From the NCBI RefSeq assembly GCF_024763615.1, contig NC_077222.1:47802001-47866000 (forward strand): a stretch of DNA of 64,000 bases. The letters run 5' to 3'. Below, in pieces: positions 1 through 13,900 of the stretch. This stretch comes from Phlebotomus papatasi. Its lineage: Eukaryota; Arthropoda; Insecta; Diptera; Psychodidae. A program made the translations under genes and the position numbers. Position 1 is the stretch's first letter. Each line of letters starts with the position of its first letter. The notes under the pieces were generated by a model. It was given only the letters and a program-made list of their open reading frames with translations. It did no database searches and was not told the origin of the DNA.

Positions 1-157
1 TCTATTTCCTAATTTGAATTCTGATTGTCAATTTGTTTTATTGGATAGTTACTCTATCTAAATCAATAGAGTTTGAAATCAATTAAAGCACAGAATTTAA
101 ATTCAGCGACCGTTAAGACGTGTGTTTGACAGGGGCTCCCTGCGCCCCCATAATAGA
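1..157. repeat. Dispersed repeat, end fragment
   Basis: This block reappears in inverted orientation at 36933-37090 inside sulfite oxidase intron 2, with the same order of sub-motifs (TAGTTACTCTATCTAAATC, then GACCGTTAAGACGTGTGT, then a G-rich stretch before AATAGATTAA). The sequence just after it (150-270) also resembles 41755-41880 in Cdk8 intron 4. It is non-coding and its class is unknown. Confidence 0.7.
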
Positions 158-270
158 TTAATTTTTTTTCTTTTCAAAAAATTCATCTATTAATCTGTAG
201 GAAACTAATCCCAAAATATGAACATTCTATCTCAAGTATTTCTGGTACACTGACTGAATGGGTTGAAAGG

Positions 271-831
271 GTATAGAGGAATAAAAATTTCCTATGAAAA
301 TATGTCACCTAGCTATTTTTTTAAATTTAAGAAAAGCTCGTAATAATTCATTTTTTCATTCATTTTCAACCGCTTATCCCTATTGGGGTCGCGGGCCCAT
401 GACATCCAATCTAGCAGCCCACGCCTGTCGGTCCTCCGCCACTTCAGGAAGATGTTCGGGTTCGATCCCGAGGCGTTCCAAGGCAAGATTCTGAATTTGA
501 TTCAGCCACCTTGTCCTAGGTCTGCCCCGAGGCCGAGGTCTCCTCACAATGGCTTGCATAGCTTTTATAATAAAGGAAATCAAAATGTGATAATATCTTA
601 TGCCTGATACTATTTGCCCCAGCATTCTTGAGAGTGGTCACACAATTACGTTTTAGGAAACGGCTCGATAAATGTATTTCTCCTCACAAAATAGAGGAAA
701 ATGACTTTCATAAAGTTGTAGAGTGGTAAAGTTCCTATAAAACTGCGCTAATTAGAAATTTCTGGGGCGCTGGGGTAGCTTGTAAAAAAAAATAAAATAT
801 CCGTTTTGTGACTTTTTGCCCCAGTTTCCCC
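271..831. mobile_element. TIR element, partial copy split by an RTE insertion
   Basis: This matches the right-hand third of the complete element at 11217-12112 and ends with the same inverted terminus (GCCCCAGTTTCCCC followed by TA). The left two thirds are missing and replaced by the 1-270 repeat. Comparison with the other copy shows a clean insertion of 221 bp at 347-567. Confidence 0.75.
347..567 (-). mobile_element. RTE-clade non-LTR retrotransposon, 5'-truncated 3' end
   Basis: The minus strand encodes the end of an endonuclease/reverse transcriptase polyprotein: an R-P-R-G-R-P-R-T-R-W segment, then an E-D-R-Q-A-W segment, as at the extreme C-terminus of RTE-type proteins. It is followed by GGGATAAGCGGTTGAAAATG and a GAAT-type short tandem tail. 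The insertion is flanked by a 6-bp duplication TAATAA (341-346 and 568-573), and the uninterrupted target is visible at about 11855-11870. Only the 3' end inserted, as is usual for target-primed reverse transcription. It cannot be active. Confidence 0.8.
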
Positions 832-1487
832 TAGTCACTCAGAAGAGGCAAAATATCCCCGTGAAAAATTATCCTTTCGAATCTCAATATCAGCCTTCCG
901 TGGAATTTTTCAATTTAACCTTTTATCAAACAATTTAGAAATCATTTCAAACAATATTCTTCCACCAAATTGCTCAAAAAGAACCTTTATCTGCTGAATC
1001 TCTATGTGAAATACTTTGGGATAATATTTTTCAACTGCCCATTCAACTCTTGGAGAATGACTTTTGAAAGAAAAAGCCCTTGAGGCTTCCCCATTAGACA
1101 CTAATTATATTATTAATCTCTTCCCATTCTTCTGCACAACTTATTCACCAGGGTATAATAGTCAGTTCTCTTTCTGAATATTATATACCCCTCATGGGTA
1201 ATTCATGTGGCGAAAATTGAAATAAAGTATCATGATAAAAATTCAAAGCTTCTAACTCTAATTTTATGCTCAATTTCTTTCCCCTTTAGATTTTCTTTTA
1301 TTAAATAGAAACTGATTTGCTTTTCAATATTGCAGAAAATTCTATCAATAAAAAATAATCTCTTTAGGAAAAACGGAAAAAAAACTCTTTAAACAGAAAA
1401 GAAATGAGATAGATGGAGAAATTCAATAGCTAGACAAACAACTCGTGCTAATGAAGTTTCCGGGAAAGAAAATTGCAAAACACTTAC

Positions 1488-1939
1488 CGTAAGAATCAGG
1501 AAATTCAAGTCCTCGTGCTCTCATTGACATTATTTCATCGTCAATCTGCTGATTGACCACTGCCACATTGTCCATCACTAGAAGGATATTCTCGGGTTTG
1601 ATATCTGTGTGGATAATGTGACACTTTGTGTGCAAATAGTCGAGGCCCTGGAGCACTTGCTTGATCACTGATCGTACCAAATGCAGTGGTAATCCTTGGT
1701 AGTTGTTCTTCACAATCAACTTGTACAAGCTACATCCCAGCGCCTCAAACACCAAACACGTGTGGATCCCATTTACACCACGTACTGTGAAATTATTGAG
1801 CAGGCGGACAATCTTGTCACGATTGGGATCAAAAGGGTCCGCCGTGCTGATCACCTCAAGCAGGTGAATCTCATCTGTAGCTGTTTCTGTGTAATGTGGA
1901 GCACTTTTGACCACTTTTAGAGCCACATATTTCTCCTCC
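1488..1939 (-). CDS. SRPK: SRPK kinase-domain exon (lobe hinge and catalytic loop)
   Basis: This 452-nt exon runs from acceptor TTCTTCCAG to donor GGTAAGTG at 1487. It carries the ATP-binding lysine in VALKVVKSA, the SRPK-typical HYTETA-DEI-LL helix, the DPNRD and GVNGIHTCLVFE segments, and the catalytic loop HIIHTDIKPENILL. The Thr in H-T-D instead of H-R-D is an SRPK hallmark. It ends in phase 1 just after the start of the spacer that splits SRPK kinase domains. The upstream junction with 12323-12538 restores ...CWDIE-EEKYVAL... in frame. No frameshifts are visible. Confidence 0.95.
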
Positions 1940-4900
1940 CTGGAAGAAGATAACAGGAGAAACATTTTGCTCATGTTCTGCTCTACATGTCCAAAAGAAA
2001 CCCTCTTCAATGGTAATTTTATTGAAATAATATTCATAACTCCTCTTGGGCTACATTTGAACTTGTTCGTGCAGAAAATTTCTTGTGTTTCCTAATGAAA
2101 AATCAATTTTTAAAAATTCATTAGGTTTCAACTACACAGTCTATGCAGTTTATGCGCTTTTTTTCACCAAAGTAACTTTCATTTTCAATTCACTGGTTAA
2201 GCAGAATAAGCCGTAATGCTGCAGTATGATAAACGTATAAAAGCTCATGGTAGGTAAGATTATTTAAGTGTCAGTTAATTCTAAAGGCTTTAGGGCAGAA
2301 TCACATTGACAAAAAAATGCTCACCGTCACCGTCAAAGCCCTCACCGTATTTCGTTGATTTACGCATTTTAATTGTAATTTTTACGCAAATTCTCAATTA
2401 CCGTGTTACATTATCTCATACTCGGTGGCACTAGGTGAAAATAATATAAGAAAATTGAAGAAATAAAACGAAAATGCGATAAACGGTGAGCAAAAAAATT
2501 GTACGAAAAAGTGTAGCAAAAAAAATCCTACAGTTTATCGCATTTTCGTTTTATTTATTCAATTTTCTTATACTATTTTCACTTAGTGCCGCCGAGTATG
2601 AGATAAGGTAATATCGTAATGGAAAATTTGCGCAAGAATTACGATGAAAATGCGTAAATCAACGAAATACGGTGAGGGCTTTGACGGTGGCGGTGAGCAT
2701 TTTACTGTCAATGTGATTCTGCCCTTAATTCAACGTCGGAGTATGTATTGTAGAATCATGTAATCAAGAACTTAATCTTTTACACTATATCAAAACAGAA
2801 TAGGGGGAAGTGGAGCACCTTTGAAATTGTTTGAGTTTTTACTTATTTTTAAATAAAATTGAATCTTATCGTAATATAATTTAGCTGCACAAATAGATCT
2901 AGAATCTAAATTACGGAATCTAAATTACATTATGATATGGCGCAATTCAATTTAAAAATAGGAGAAAAATTCAATTTGAAAGGTGCCCCACTTTCAAAGT
3001 TGCCCCACTTCCCCCTATCGTAAAATATGAAGTAAATATTGTGAGAGAACAAAGATATTAATTCAATTCAATTCTTTATTACTTCTCAATTATGCTTAGT
3101 TGCGGCTGCCGACCGACTTACCATGCAAGATCTCATCAGGTAATCGGCAGAAAGCACTGAATCTTTGATCGTATAATGCCAAAAATTATAAACTACCTAC
3201 AGTTTTAACTATATACACAAATATGAAAAAATAACTATTAAATTTGGAAAAAGTTTTAATGCGAAAATAAGTCTTTTTTTTTCAAGTGAAATCATTAAGA
3301 TTTGATTTATAAGGCAAAACTAAGGCAGTATTATTATTATAAGGCAATAACTTAAGGGCAGAATCACATTGACAGTAAAATACTCGCCGTATTTCGTTAA
3401 TTTACGCATTTTCATTGCAATTCTTCCGCAAATTCTCGATTACCGTATTGCCTTATCTCATACTCGCTGGCACTAGGTAAAAATAATATAAGAAAATTGA
3501 AGAAATAAAAGGAAAATGCGATAAACTGTGAGCAAAAAAAACTGTAGGATTAATTTCTCTTACAGTTTCTTTTGCTCACCGTTTATCGAATTTTCGTTTT
3601 ATTTCCTCAATTTTCTTATATTATTTTCACCTAGTGCCACCGAGAATGAGATTAGGTAATACAGTAATGGAAAATTTGCGTAAGAATTGGAATGAAAATG
3701 CGTAAATTAACGAAATACGGTGAGACTACGGCGAGCATTTTATTGTCAATGTGATTCTGCCCTAATGTCGGCTTCAGACTGGAGGTTTAGCCCAGTTCCC
3801 GAAGATCTCAAAAATCTAAATAACAAGCAATTTTATTGATTTTTCAAAATCTAATAAATCTTTTCTACGTAATATTTAATCCTAAACAACAATTCCCTAA
3901 AAAATCACGCCTAATACGGAATTAGAGAAGTTAAGCCAGATGGCTAAGCCTTAGGTCTGAAGCCCGTATAAGTCGATAGATAAACCACATAAGAATGCAC
4001 CAAAATAGTTTCAGAAGCAAATTCGAAATATTTCCGAAGATATAAAGCTGAAAGCAAAGGAGCACCGAACAAGATTGCAAGCTGACAATTCAAAACTTTG
4101 AAATTCATTTCTCAGTTTCCTCATATTCTAATTTTTTACTGTTCCAAAACTCAAAGAAAGAACAGTTATATAATCCGATTTTTTCCAATTTGGCACTGCT
4201 CTGGAGCTTAAACCGTAAATGATATCGATTTCCGGTCTTCGGTGACCCCCTATAAAAGTGGATATTATCTCGAACTGACTTTTTTCCCCTATCCCCCTGC
4301 GTCCCCTAAAATACAATGTTTTTGGTTTTTCCCAAAATTGGCCGAAGCTTTTTCAATGATTTTCGGAAATGTTTTAAAGGTAGTCCAGATGAACATTTTG
4401 TTCAAATATACCTATAACCGGAAAATTCGTCATTTTGAATTATTGAGAATCAAAGGTCAATCACTTTGGAGAGCAAAAATCTTCAACCCGTTTGGTTAAA
4501 TTTGTATTTTTTTGAAAGGTCTAGACATTTCTTAGTCGGCTATATCAATTCCAATAGGTCCCGGTCAAAATCCCGAAGACTAAAATCCCAAAAGCCAAAA
4601 ATCCGAACGCCGATATTGTAATTCGATTTACGAACGAATTTAATCGTTAATAAACCGGAATACATCCAAAAAATATACAAAATGATAATTCGTATGTTCG
4701 AGCATTCCGCAAAGCTGGGACGCTTTTCCATCTCTTTTTCCCAAGAAAATCTCTTCATTGAATTAGAAAAGATAGAAAAAGCGAACTGGAGACGATGTAG
4801 GTCGATAACATATCTTTTGATTTTAAGGAGGATCTCACTCCAACTTTCAATCAAAGGTGTTTCCTATTTCTCACAGTTCACGAAGAAATTTTTGGGTTTA

Positions 4901-7900
4901 TCGGGTTTAGAAAAATCTCTGTGTAAGGTAAATGTACCGTCAGTGTTCCTCGGATCGGAAGGTTGTCCCGCGTATCGACACCCCAAAGTAAAATGTACTT
5001 TTGAAAATTATTCATTGTATTTTAGAAATTTTCTTTAGCAAGATGCATCTCGATAGCTCATATTTAATCTACAGAACCAATTTAATCGTCGAGTTTCAAA
5101 CAAAATTGCTATTATTTACCTAATTTATTGAATCACTGTATCAGAGTCTTATCAAAAAATCCTCCATTCATCGCTTTCTTTATATTTCACGCGAGAATTC
5201 ATCTGCAAGAATATGAGGAATTAGGTTTGATTAAAATGATTTACAAATCTGTCTTAATTAAAAAGTGAATATTCAGTGACTCTAAGCTCACTATCAATAC
5301 ACATTTTTAATTGTTTCGGTAAGGAATATTGAAAATAAATAATTTTTTGCGAACAAGTACGTTTTCTTTCATCTGTTCCTCGAACCGGCACATTTTTTTT
5401 CGTGGAAAATTGCGCTCAACGCGCTCAGCTGTCATCTTCACAGCCATTATTAGATGTTTTTGTTGTGATAGAACAATTTACCAGTGAAAGTTTCATTAAA
5501 TTTAACAATTTTAGAAGTAGTATCATGTGAATACATAGTACACAGTGTAAAGATGACAAAGAAGCTTCAATGAAGCCTTGTAGAGTGATTTAGATGCCAA
5601 GAAAGCAGGAGAATCCGCATCAAAAACATCTGCCGATCCGTGGCTCACCCCTTTCCGATCCGTGGAACACCTGATTAAGTCCCTTCCGATCCGCGGAACA
5701 CATTGCATCCTTACAATTACACCTATATATTATTAATTTCCGTAATTAGCAAAAGTGTCAATACACGAAAATGATTAAATGGATAACTAATATATCAATT
5801 GGCATGTAAAAAAATACCAAATAGTGTTTTGGAACTCATATATTCAACTAAATATGGAACACGTCTCTTAACATTTCGATCCGTGGTACACTTCCCTTAT
5901 ATCTCTTCATATCTCTCTTGCTTTACTGCAAATTTTCGCCAATTATCTAGCGATAAAAAAATGTGCAGGAAAAACTCATCGTATAATCCTAAAACGAACA
6001 ACTAATTGGTGTTTCGCAGATCTAATTTACACTAAAAACACTTTGCAATGTAATATTTTTTTAGAAAAAAAAATTTCAATTTTTACCTAATATTTTATGT
6101 TGTGATTTCACTTGGAAATTCTGAGGAAAATAATGGGGAAATGTGCAAATCATTTAATCACATTTGCATGATATTTCTATTAGAAAAATGTCCTTTCCAT
6201 TCATAATTCTTTTTATTTTTTTGCTGTTGAGGAATATAATGCGATTCTTGGTAATCCATCATAAAATGGGAAATTATACATTTTAAGCTGTCTTTCACAG
6301 ATATATCCAACATTCGAATTGTTTCCTTCTATTTTCTTCTCATATACATACCATTTGATAGTTCAAATAGTGAATTTTCTGAAGGGTATTTCAGTGTCAA
6401 TTTAGTTAAATTAAACTTAATTATTTCCAACCAATTTTGAAGTTATTATCTTTTGCGTGTGTTTACCAATATAGAGTTGTGTTTGCTAAATATTTTCCGA
6501 CCTAATTTTCTCACAGAAACCCCGCAGAAATTGTAACTTCGTAATCGAATCTAGCAGAAACACCACTCCTTGGTAGATGAAAAATAATAGCTTAGGAACA
6601 AATAAATTACTAATTGGAAGTTCTTCAACTCGATCTAGAAATGTTTATTTTTTCTTTTTTTGTGTGCAAAGTTTGGTAACATCGTAATGAATTGAAAAAA
6701 AAATTATTGATTTTGTAGAGTGAAGAATTTCTTTCAAGCACCACATTATAATTCCATTAAAAAGAAAATTCTTTTTGCAATTTCTATAAATAAATTGCAT
6801 GAAGTGAATGCAGGAGAGAGCCCTATTGAGTGGCACTGAGTTGAAACATTTAATTTCATTACTTGGTGAGTGCACTATTGCCGTTGCACTCACTTTTGTT
6901 GAGAATCTTCCTATTTGTATAAGACACAATTTTCTGATTTTCTACCAATAGTCTTTCCCAACTTTATATTTTTATGAAAGGAAATGAAAAAGTATGAATT
7001 CCCTTTCATGAATTCTCCTCTTATATATGTTGTTATTGACTATTGAAAATATATTTGATTTCACTAGACTTCTTTTTATACTCTTTTAATGCAATTCAAC
7101 TCTCTTCATCTTTGTAATTTTATTTATATTCTGTAAAAGGAAATAGTTCTATTTATATGCAAGATTATCAAGCTGTCTGAATATTATAACTTAAATATAT
7201 GAGTTCTTTATCTAAAATGTTTGACTTTCTTAGAAAAAAAAAATTAAGAAAACTTTGTTTGATACCAAATTTAAACATAAATATGCCTAAAGAATTAAAA
7301 AATCTTAATTGATTTTTACATTACTCAGTTTTTTTAATTTCCATTAAAATTAACTACAATAGAGAGAAAATATTATCTGTTTTCAAATCAATTTTGATCT
7401 GAACATGACAGTGAAAAGTTTCATAAAATTTAACGCTCTGAAAATACGTCAAAAGTGCCTGATGCTCATGATAAATTGCAATCAGGTGGCACACCTGAAA
7501 TGTTTCATATTTTCAGGATTGAAAACTAAACGTCTATAGGACACGTATTCTATTTATCTATGGCAAAATGGTGTATTATATGTTCTTTTGTAACAGTCAA
7601 TAAACTTTACGCAATAAAATTAAAGATAATCAATCACGCTATTGAATTAGAGGGAAAATAGACATAATAAAATCGATAAAAAAATCGAGGTACATAAAAA
7701 TGTCAAGATAGAATGTGTTTTATGTAAAAGCAAGTCAAATTATTTTAATGAGAGAGCTACAAAAGTTATAAGGGCAAAGTGTGTTCTGTCACAATTATGA
7801 ACTCATAAAGTTAATAACATCAGAGAAATATTTTATAACACGTATTAATTTTTAGATCACACATTAACCGATTTAAATTATCTTTGACGGAATTAGATAG

Positions 7901-10900
7901 GAAATCCTATGCTCTCTAACTTTTTACAGCATTAAAAGTTTGTTCATTAGCGTTATTGGGGTTACTGGCGCTGAAATATCCATTTCGAACTTGTAAAATA
8001 ATAAAGCTTTTAGTAAAATGTACATAAAGCATGGTTAATGTTGTGTTTTCAATAATCATAAAAAATAGTTATAATTATTATAAACAAGAAACTTAAAAAA
8101 GACCTCAGTATTAATTAAAAAATTCTGAAGAATGCTGTTTAACTTGAAGTAGGTGTATAAAGTTTAGAAAGTAGTAAACAAAATTATTTTATTAAGGAAA
8201 TTTAAAAAATTCTTATCAGAGTTCCAATAGGGATAAACGATTTTGTCCAATAATTAACAACTTGGGGAGTAAAAAATCAAAATGGTTCGTAAATAAATTC
8301 AAAAGTTACAGTAAAAATTCAATTTTCGTCAGTGTAAAAAGTAAAAGTGATCAAAAATCCTTTTGAATCCAACCGACGATTCCAACTCCTTAATTTTCCG
8401 TTTGCCAAGAGTATCTCAGTAGGGGAAACCGGGGCAGAATTTGCCACTGATAGAATTAGACAGTGGCATGTTATAGTTTGCTTTAGAAGGAATATTGAGG
8501 AAACCATTATTTATTCAAAGAAAATACCTTGACCTTCCTTCCTATGAAATATTTATCAGCCTGATACAAACATTTTTTCTACGAATTATTACGCAATGAA
8601 AAATTTGATTTGCTGGAGAATCTACCCCGGTCTCCTCTATTTGTATTTAGAATGTTTAGAATTAACGATTTCTGTTTCATTTCAAATTAATGATTAAATT
8701 TTATTTTTGATGCTCAATCTGCTGCAACCAATGTATTGATTTAGTTGTATTTTTACCGACTTTTAAACACTTGCCAAACACATACACACAAAAAATTATA
8801 TCAAAAATTGGTCAAAGAAATATGTTTAAGTAGAGTTTGTGAGAACAATGGTAAAAATATCTCAAATAAATTTATTTTCAGCAAGAGAATTGTGTTTATT
8901 TATATATCTAATTAAAAATATGTCAGTGTTTCTCCTAAAGAGATAATTGAAGTTTAAATGCAAAAATGTGCTCTCATCAAGTTTATAAGAAATGTTAAAA
9001 TTTCAATTATCTTTCTACTACTCGAACACCATAGAGAATTTATATATAATGTACCGTAAGTGCGAGTGACTTTGTCCCACGAGGGTGACTTTGACTCCAT
9101 CCTATTCGTAAGCCTTTCTTTATTTCTAACATTTAAGAACGGTTCTCACCGATCAGACATGGTAGATTGGATTCTCAAGTTCTAGAAGTAAAGAAAAGCT
9201 TACGAATAGGAGAGGCTCAAAATCACCCATAGGGGACAGCCACCTGCACTTACAATTTTGAGTTATATATAGTTCGACTCCTTATCCCCTAAGAGGCCGT
9301 ATTTTGACAAAATTTTGAAATCTGAAGTTTTGAGTTTTTTGACGTCACAGAGTTCTTCCGTCCGTCCGGCCGTTACCACGCCTAGAGCCCAAATGGTCAG
9401 AGACAGAGACTTGGAACCTTCAGTTGACTCTGGGACCATTAACATGCCCTTCGCTTTTCTCCCACTCTCCCTCTTCCCCTCCGAAACCATGTTCTTTTTG
9501 GAATTGATCGAAAACGCGTCACATGATTTTTTCCCTTTTCGATATATTTTAGAGGTCATCTTAGGAGGAAATTTCGTCCATAAACGAAAATACAGTTGAA
9601 TCATTCCTAAAAATGTTATTTCAAGATCGAAAATCGAAAAGCACTAAGAGCTCTAAAAAAAATTCTGAACCGTATGGTATCATGATAGGAGTTCGTTGGA
9701 AGGGTCTTGTAATTCCTGACAATCTTAGGCCAATTTCAAACTTTTATGAACCGGCCATAAATCGGTTCATAACCGATAACTAATTTTTATCCGATATTCA
9801 ATTGTATTATGCCTGAGGTATTTTGGGAAATGTTTTGAGAGATTTATAAATCGGTCCAAATCGGTTGTAAACCGGTAATGAACGAGTTATGAACCGATAA
9901 GCAATTTTTGTCTGAAAAGCATTTCTTTGGTATCACATTTCGGCTTATTAGAAAACTCTTGGAATTTATAACAAGTCTGAGACGGTTCCAATCGGTTACG
10001 AACTGTTAAATGGTAATAATATGAAAGTACTTTTGAGGTATAGCATTTTGGGTACGTGTTCGAGCATTTCGCAAAGTATTTGCTTTGCAGACCTTTCTTC
10101 TTTTTAATTTCTTCTCTAAATTCCTCATGAGCATTTTCTAAATTGTTCGTTATTGAATTATAATAAAATCTTTGAAAAATAAGGAATAAACATAACGGAT
10201 TTTGGGCTAGCATCATAATATTTATTCAACGGGCTCTCTTAATCAATTAATTTAAATTTCAATTATCGCTTTAATTCTGAGGTGTGCAAAAACCAATGAA
10301 ACCGAATTAACGTCAAAATAAGTTTATTACAGTAGAGTTTTGACGATTTACGTACGTGTTTCATTTGACGTTTATTCGGTTTCAACGGTTCTTGCACGCC
10401 TCTGCTTTAATCAATCTACTTGTAAAATGTTGTTACTGAAATTTAAAAAAAACCGAAATTTTTTTTAAGTATTATCAACTTAAAAATCAATGTTAAATCC
10501 CTTAAAATATTTATGTTCTATCACATTCTCTCATTGCTTTACGCTTTGAATACTTTTAAGCACTAGCGAATCAGATAATGCGATGGGTCTAACATTCTTC
10601 CTGGGATTAAATATTTAATTATTTATGAATAATTGTTTAAATTTAATTTTCTTTTAACAAATCTACTTCCTGGAGTTTGCTGGAGTAACTTTTTTTCTTA
10701 TTAAAATGGCTAATCTGTTAAAAATAAAAAATTGTAAAATAATTAATTTCAAAATATTAAGCCTTCTAAATAGAAAAGTACGTATAATACCGTAGTTTTT
10801 TTCTCAAAATCATTAACGAAATAAAGATTCAGAGCTATTAAATAATTTTTATCACACTGACTGAGAGATATCCGAAAAAGTTAAAATAACATTCCAGAAA

Positions 10901-13900
10901 TGTTAATTGTACCCTGCATTATTGATCCGAAATCGGTGTAAATATTATGCTTTTTAGGTGTATTATGGCTTAAGGTTACCCTCTTTCATGTTAATTTAAC
11001 ACTTAAAAATGTGTAAAATAACATTAAAAAATATTGATATATTTTTACACCTAAACAGTGTTAAAGTTACGAAGAAAAAAGTTAATCGCATCCCCTTTAT
11101 TTCCTCAGTGCATGAGAAAAAAATATTTATTGAAAATTTAAATTAATTTCTCACTTGTGTGATTCGAAATATATTTTGAAATTTTCCAATGAATTTAACG
11201 AATTTAACAATCAGTAGGGGAGACTGGGGCAAAAAGTCACAAATTGAAAATTTGAAAATTCAAGATCTTCCAAGATAAATAAGATAGCGGCTTAATTTTT
11301 TTTCCATAGATGGCCTCCATAGACCTTCTTCAAAGTCGTAAGTTTCTTGGAATTCGAATAAGGTATTCAGAAAATAAAAAATATTGAAATTTTTAGCACT
11401 ATTTTTGAAATGTTTTCCTTGCAACAGATATCAATTTTTACCTATTTATTTTCCAAAATTGATGCACTGGTAAGTATTTCCTAAATGATTTGGATTCTTT
11501 GAATACGAAACCACTATCTATTTTAGAATTTTACAAAGATTCTTTTTTCCAGAAATCCTTTTATTAAAAATGACCACTTGGGGTGAAAAGTAACAAAAGG
11601 TATGGAGCAAAAAGTAACAAAGACGGAAGCAATTTCTGATGTCTCACGGCGAGAAGAAACATAATTTCCGCATCTCGCCGCTTTTTGTTTGCATTGGTCA
11701 AACGATTAGTAGTCTCTTGTGTTTTTTTCTTCTAAAATAGCTTGAAAAGCGCTTTTCTCGTTCAGACAGAGAAAACTATGTTTTAAAAAGGTGTAGAGGA
11801 ATAAATTTCCTATGAAATTATGTCACCTAGCTATTTGTTTTTAAATTTACAAAAGCTCGTAATAAAGGAAATCAAAATGTGATAATATCCCATGCCTGGT
11901 ACTATTTGCTCCAGCATTTTTGAGAATGGTCACAAAATTACCTTTTAGAAAACAGCTCGATAAATGTATTTCCTTACAAAATAGAGGAAAATGACTTTCA
12001 CAAAGCTGTAGAGCGGTAAATTTCCTATAAAACTGCACTAATTAGAAATTTCTGGGGCGGTAGGATAGCTTGTAAAAAAATCCGTTTTGTTACTTTTTGC
12101 CCCAGTTTCCCCTATTGAGATTTTTTCCGTGTAATCCTCCCATGTAATATCCTCTCTAAAATATGCGAGATACAGTTAAGACAATAAATCACTGTGTGTG
12201 TGAAATAGTGAGTATAATTAAGCTCTAAATGCTTTGAGTTTTAATATGCCATTGTAGTGCAGCATGCACGCAATCTCAGAGCAAATCTGCAGGGATTACA
12301 ATAGGATTTGAACATCACTCACTCGATATCCCAGCAGAGCCATACGGTGGAAAAGTGTCCCCATCCCAGTTTCCTCACGACACGGTAGCGATTGTCGAAT
12401 ACGTCACCAATCACGATAGGATGGTAGCCTCCTCGACAATACTGAGACACATCCTCCTGCTCTTCATCACTCCCATATAGGCTACTGTCCGGGGACTCTG
12501 CGTACAGTTCATCCGTTGTTCCGGATCGTGGCTCGGATCTAAGGACAAAAAAAAACAGCAATTTTTTTTTAAATTCATCAAATGATTTTGTGTATGGAAA
12601 ATTTGGAAAGGAGGAAGAAAAATTTCACACACACATAGCTTGATGTTGGTTGAGTCATTTTGGGGCTCTTGATACGAGGTGGTGGTTTTGGTGGCAGAGG
12701 CGGTGGAGAATCGCTTCTATCGCGTCCATGGGCCACCATGATGGGCCCCATTGAGACACATTTTCTCTTTTTTGTCAATAGACTTCTGTCCCATTTCTTC
12801 TTAGCTCCCTTAGGCTTTTTCCCCAATTCACCTTCACCCTCAGTCACTGGGGTCATTTTTATCACTTCTTCAACATCATGGTAATCTTGGGGAAGACGCA
12901 TTGGAGATTGAGTGGCTTTTCTTAGGCCCTGCAGCACATGGACACCCATACACCGGGACAGAATAACCAGGAGGGCTATGAAGCCAACAATGTGAGTAGT
13001 GCAGAGAGTGAGATGACTGAAATCTTCCAAGGAATCAGAAGATGGTGGTGTCATCTCAGCTATTTGAGTCTCATGAAATCGCTGATGGAGACTCAAGTGG
13101 GATGTTATTACGCTCGAATGCCTGTACTTCTCTTCAGTCGGCAGAGCAAAGGACTGTTTGGATGGATTCTTTGGTGTTGAAGGTGCTTCATATGAGTCCC
13201 GGCTTGGAGTATCATGGGGATATGAAATAAACTCATGACCCTCACATGAGGAAATGGATGAAAAGGTATTGATCATTGAGGTGAATTGGTCTCGTTTCGT
13301 GAGTGAAGCACAAAAATCACGACTTGTATCACCCGTCATGGAAGTTTCCTTGTCAATCAACTCTCTCTCTCTCTGTCCCCAGGAGAAATGTTATACACAA
13401 CTTCCTCTTCGTTCTTTTCCTCGCCCACCCACACAGCACAATCACACTCGAAACTCAACGTCAATCTTTGGCAAATTCACGCGTTTTGCCATTCATACAC
13501 CAAATGCTATACAATTGGGATTGCACTTGGTATATCTTTTTTTTTTGTTTCTCTCTACACTAACAGCAACCATCCAATTTGTTATTATTTTATTTTCTAT
13601 TTCATTGCATAATACACCCCCGCCAGAAAGTGTGAAATTTTGCACAGTATATATGTTCCACTTTACTAATTTTGACGCCAATACCAAAGCAAAGAAGTTG
13701 CATATATTGGAAGTTTTTCTCAACAATTCACTCTACTATTTTTTTTTTCTTTTGAGATTTACCGACAAATATATATATATATAGCTTTAAATCACTGAAC
13801 TGTATCACAAAATAATCAATGCACAATTACTGGTCAATATTTTAAAGAAAACTTTCCATCCACCTTAATTTGAAACACAACTAATTCACCGAATTGAAAA

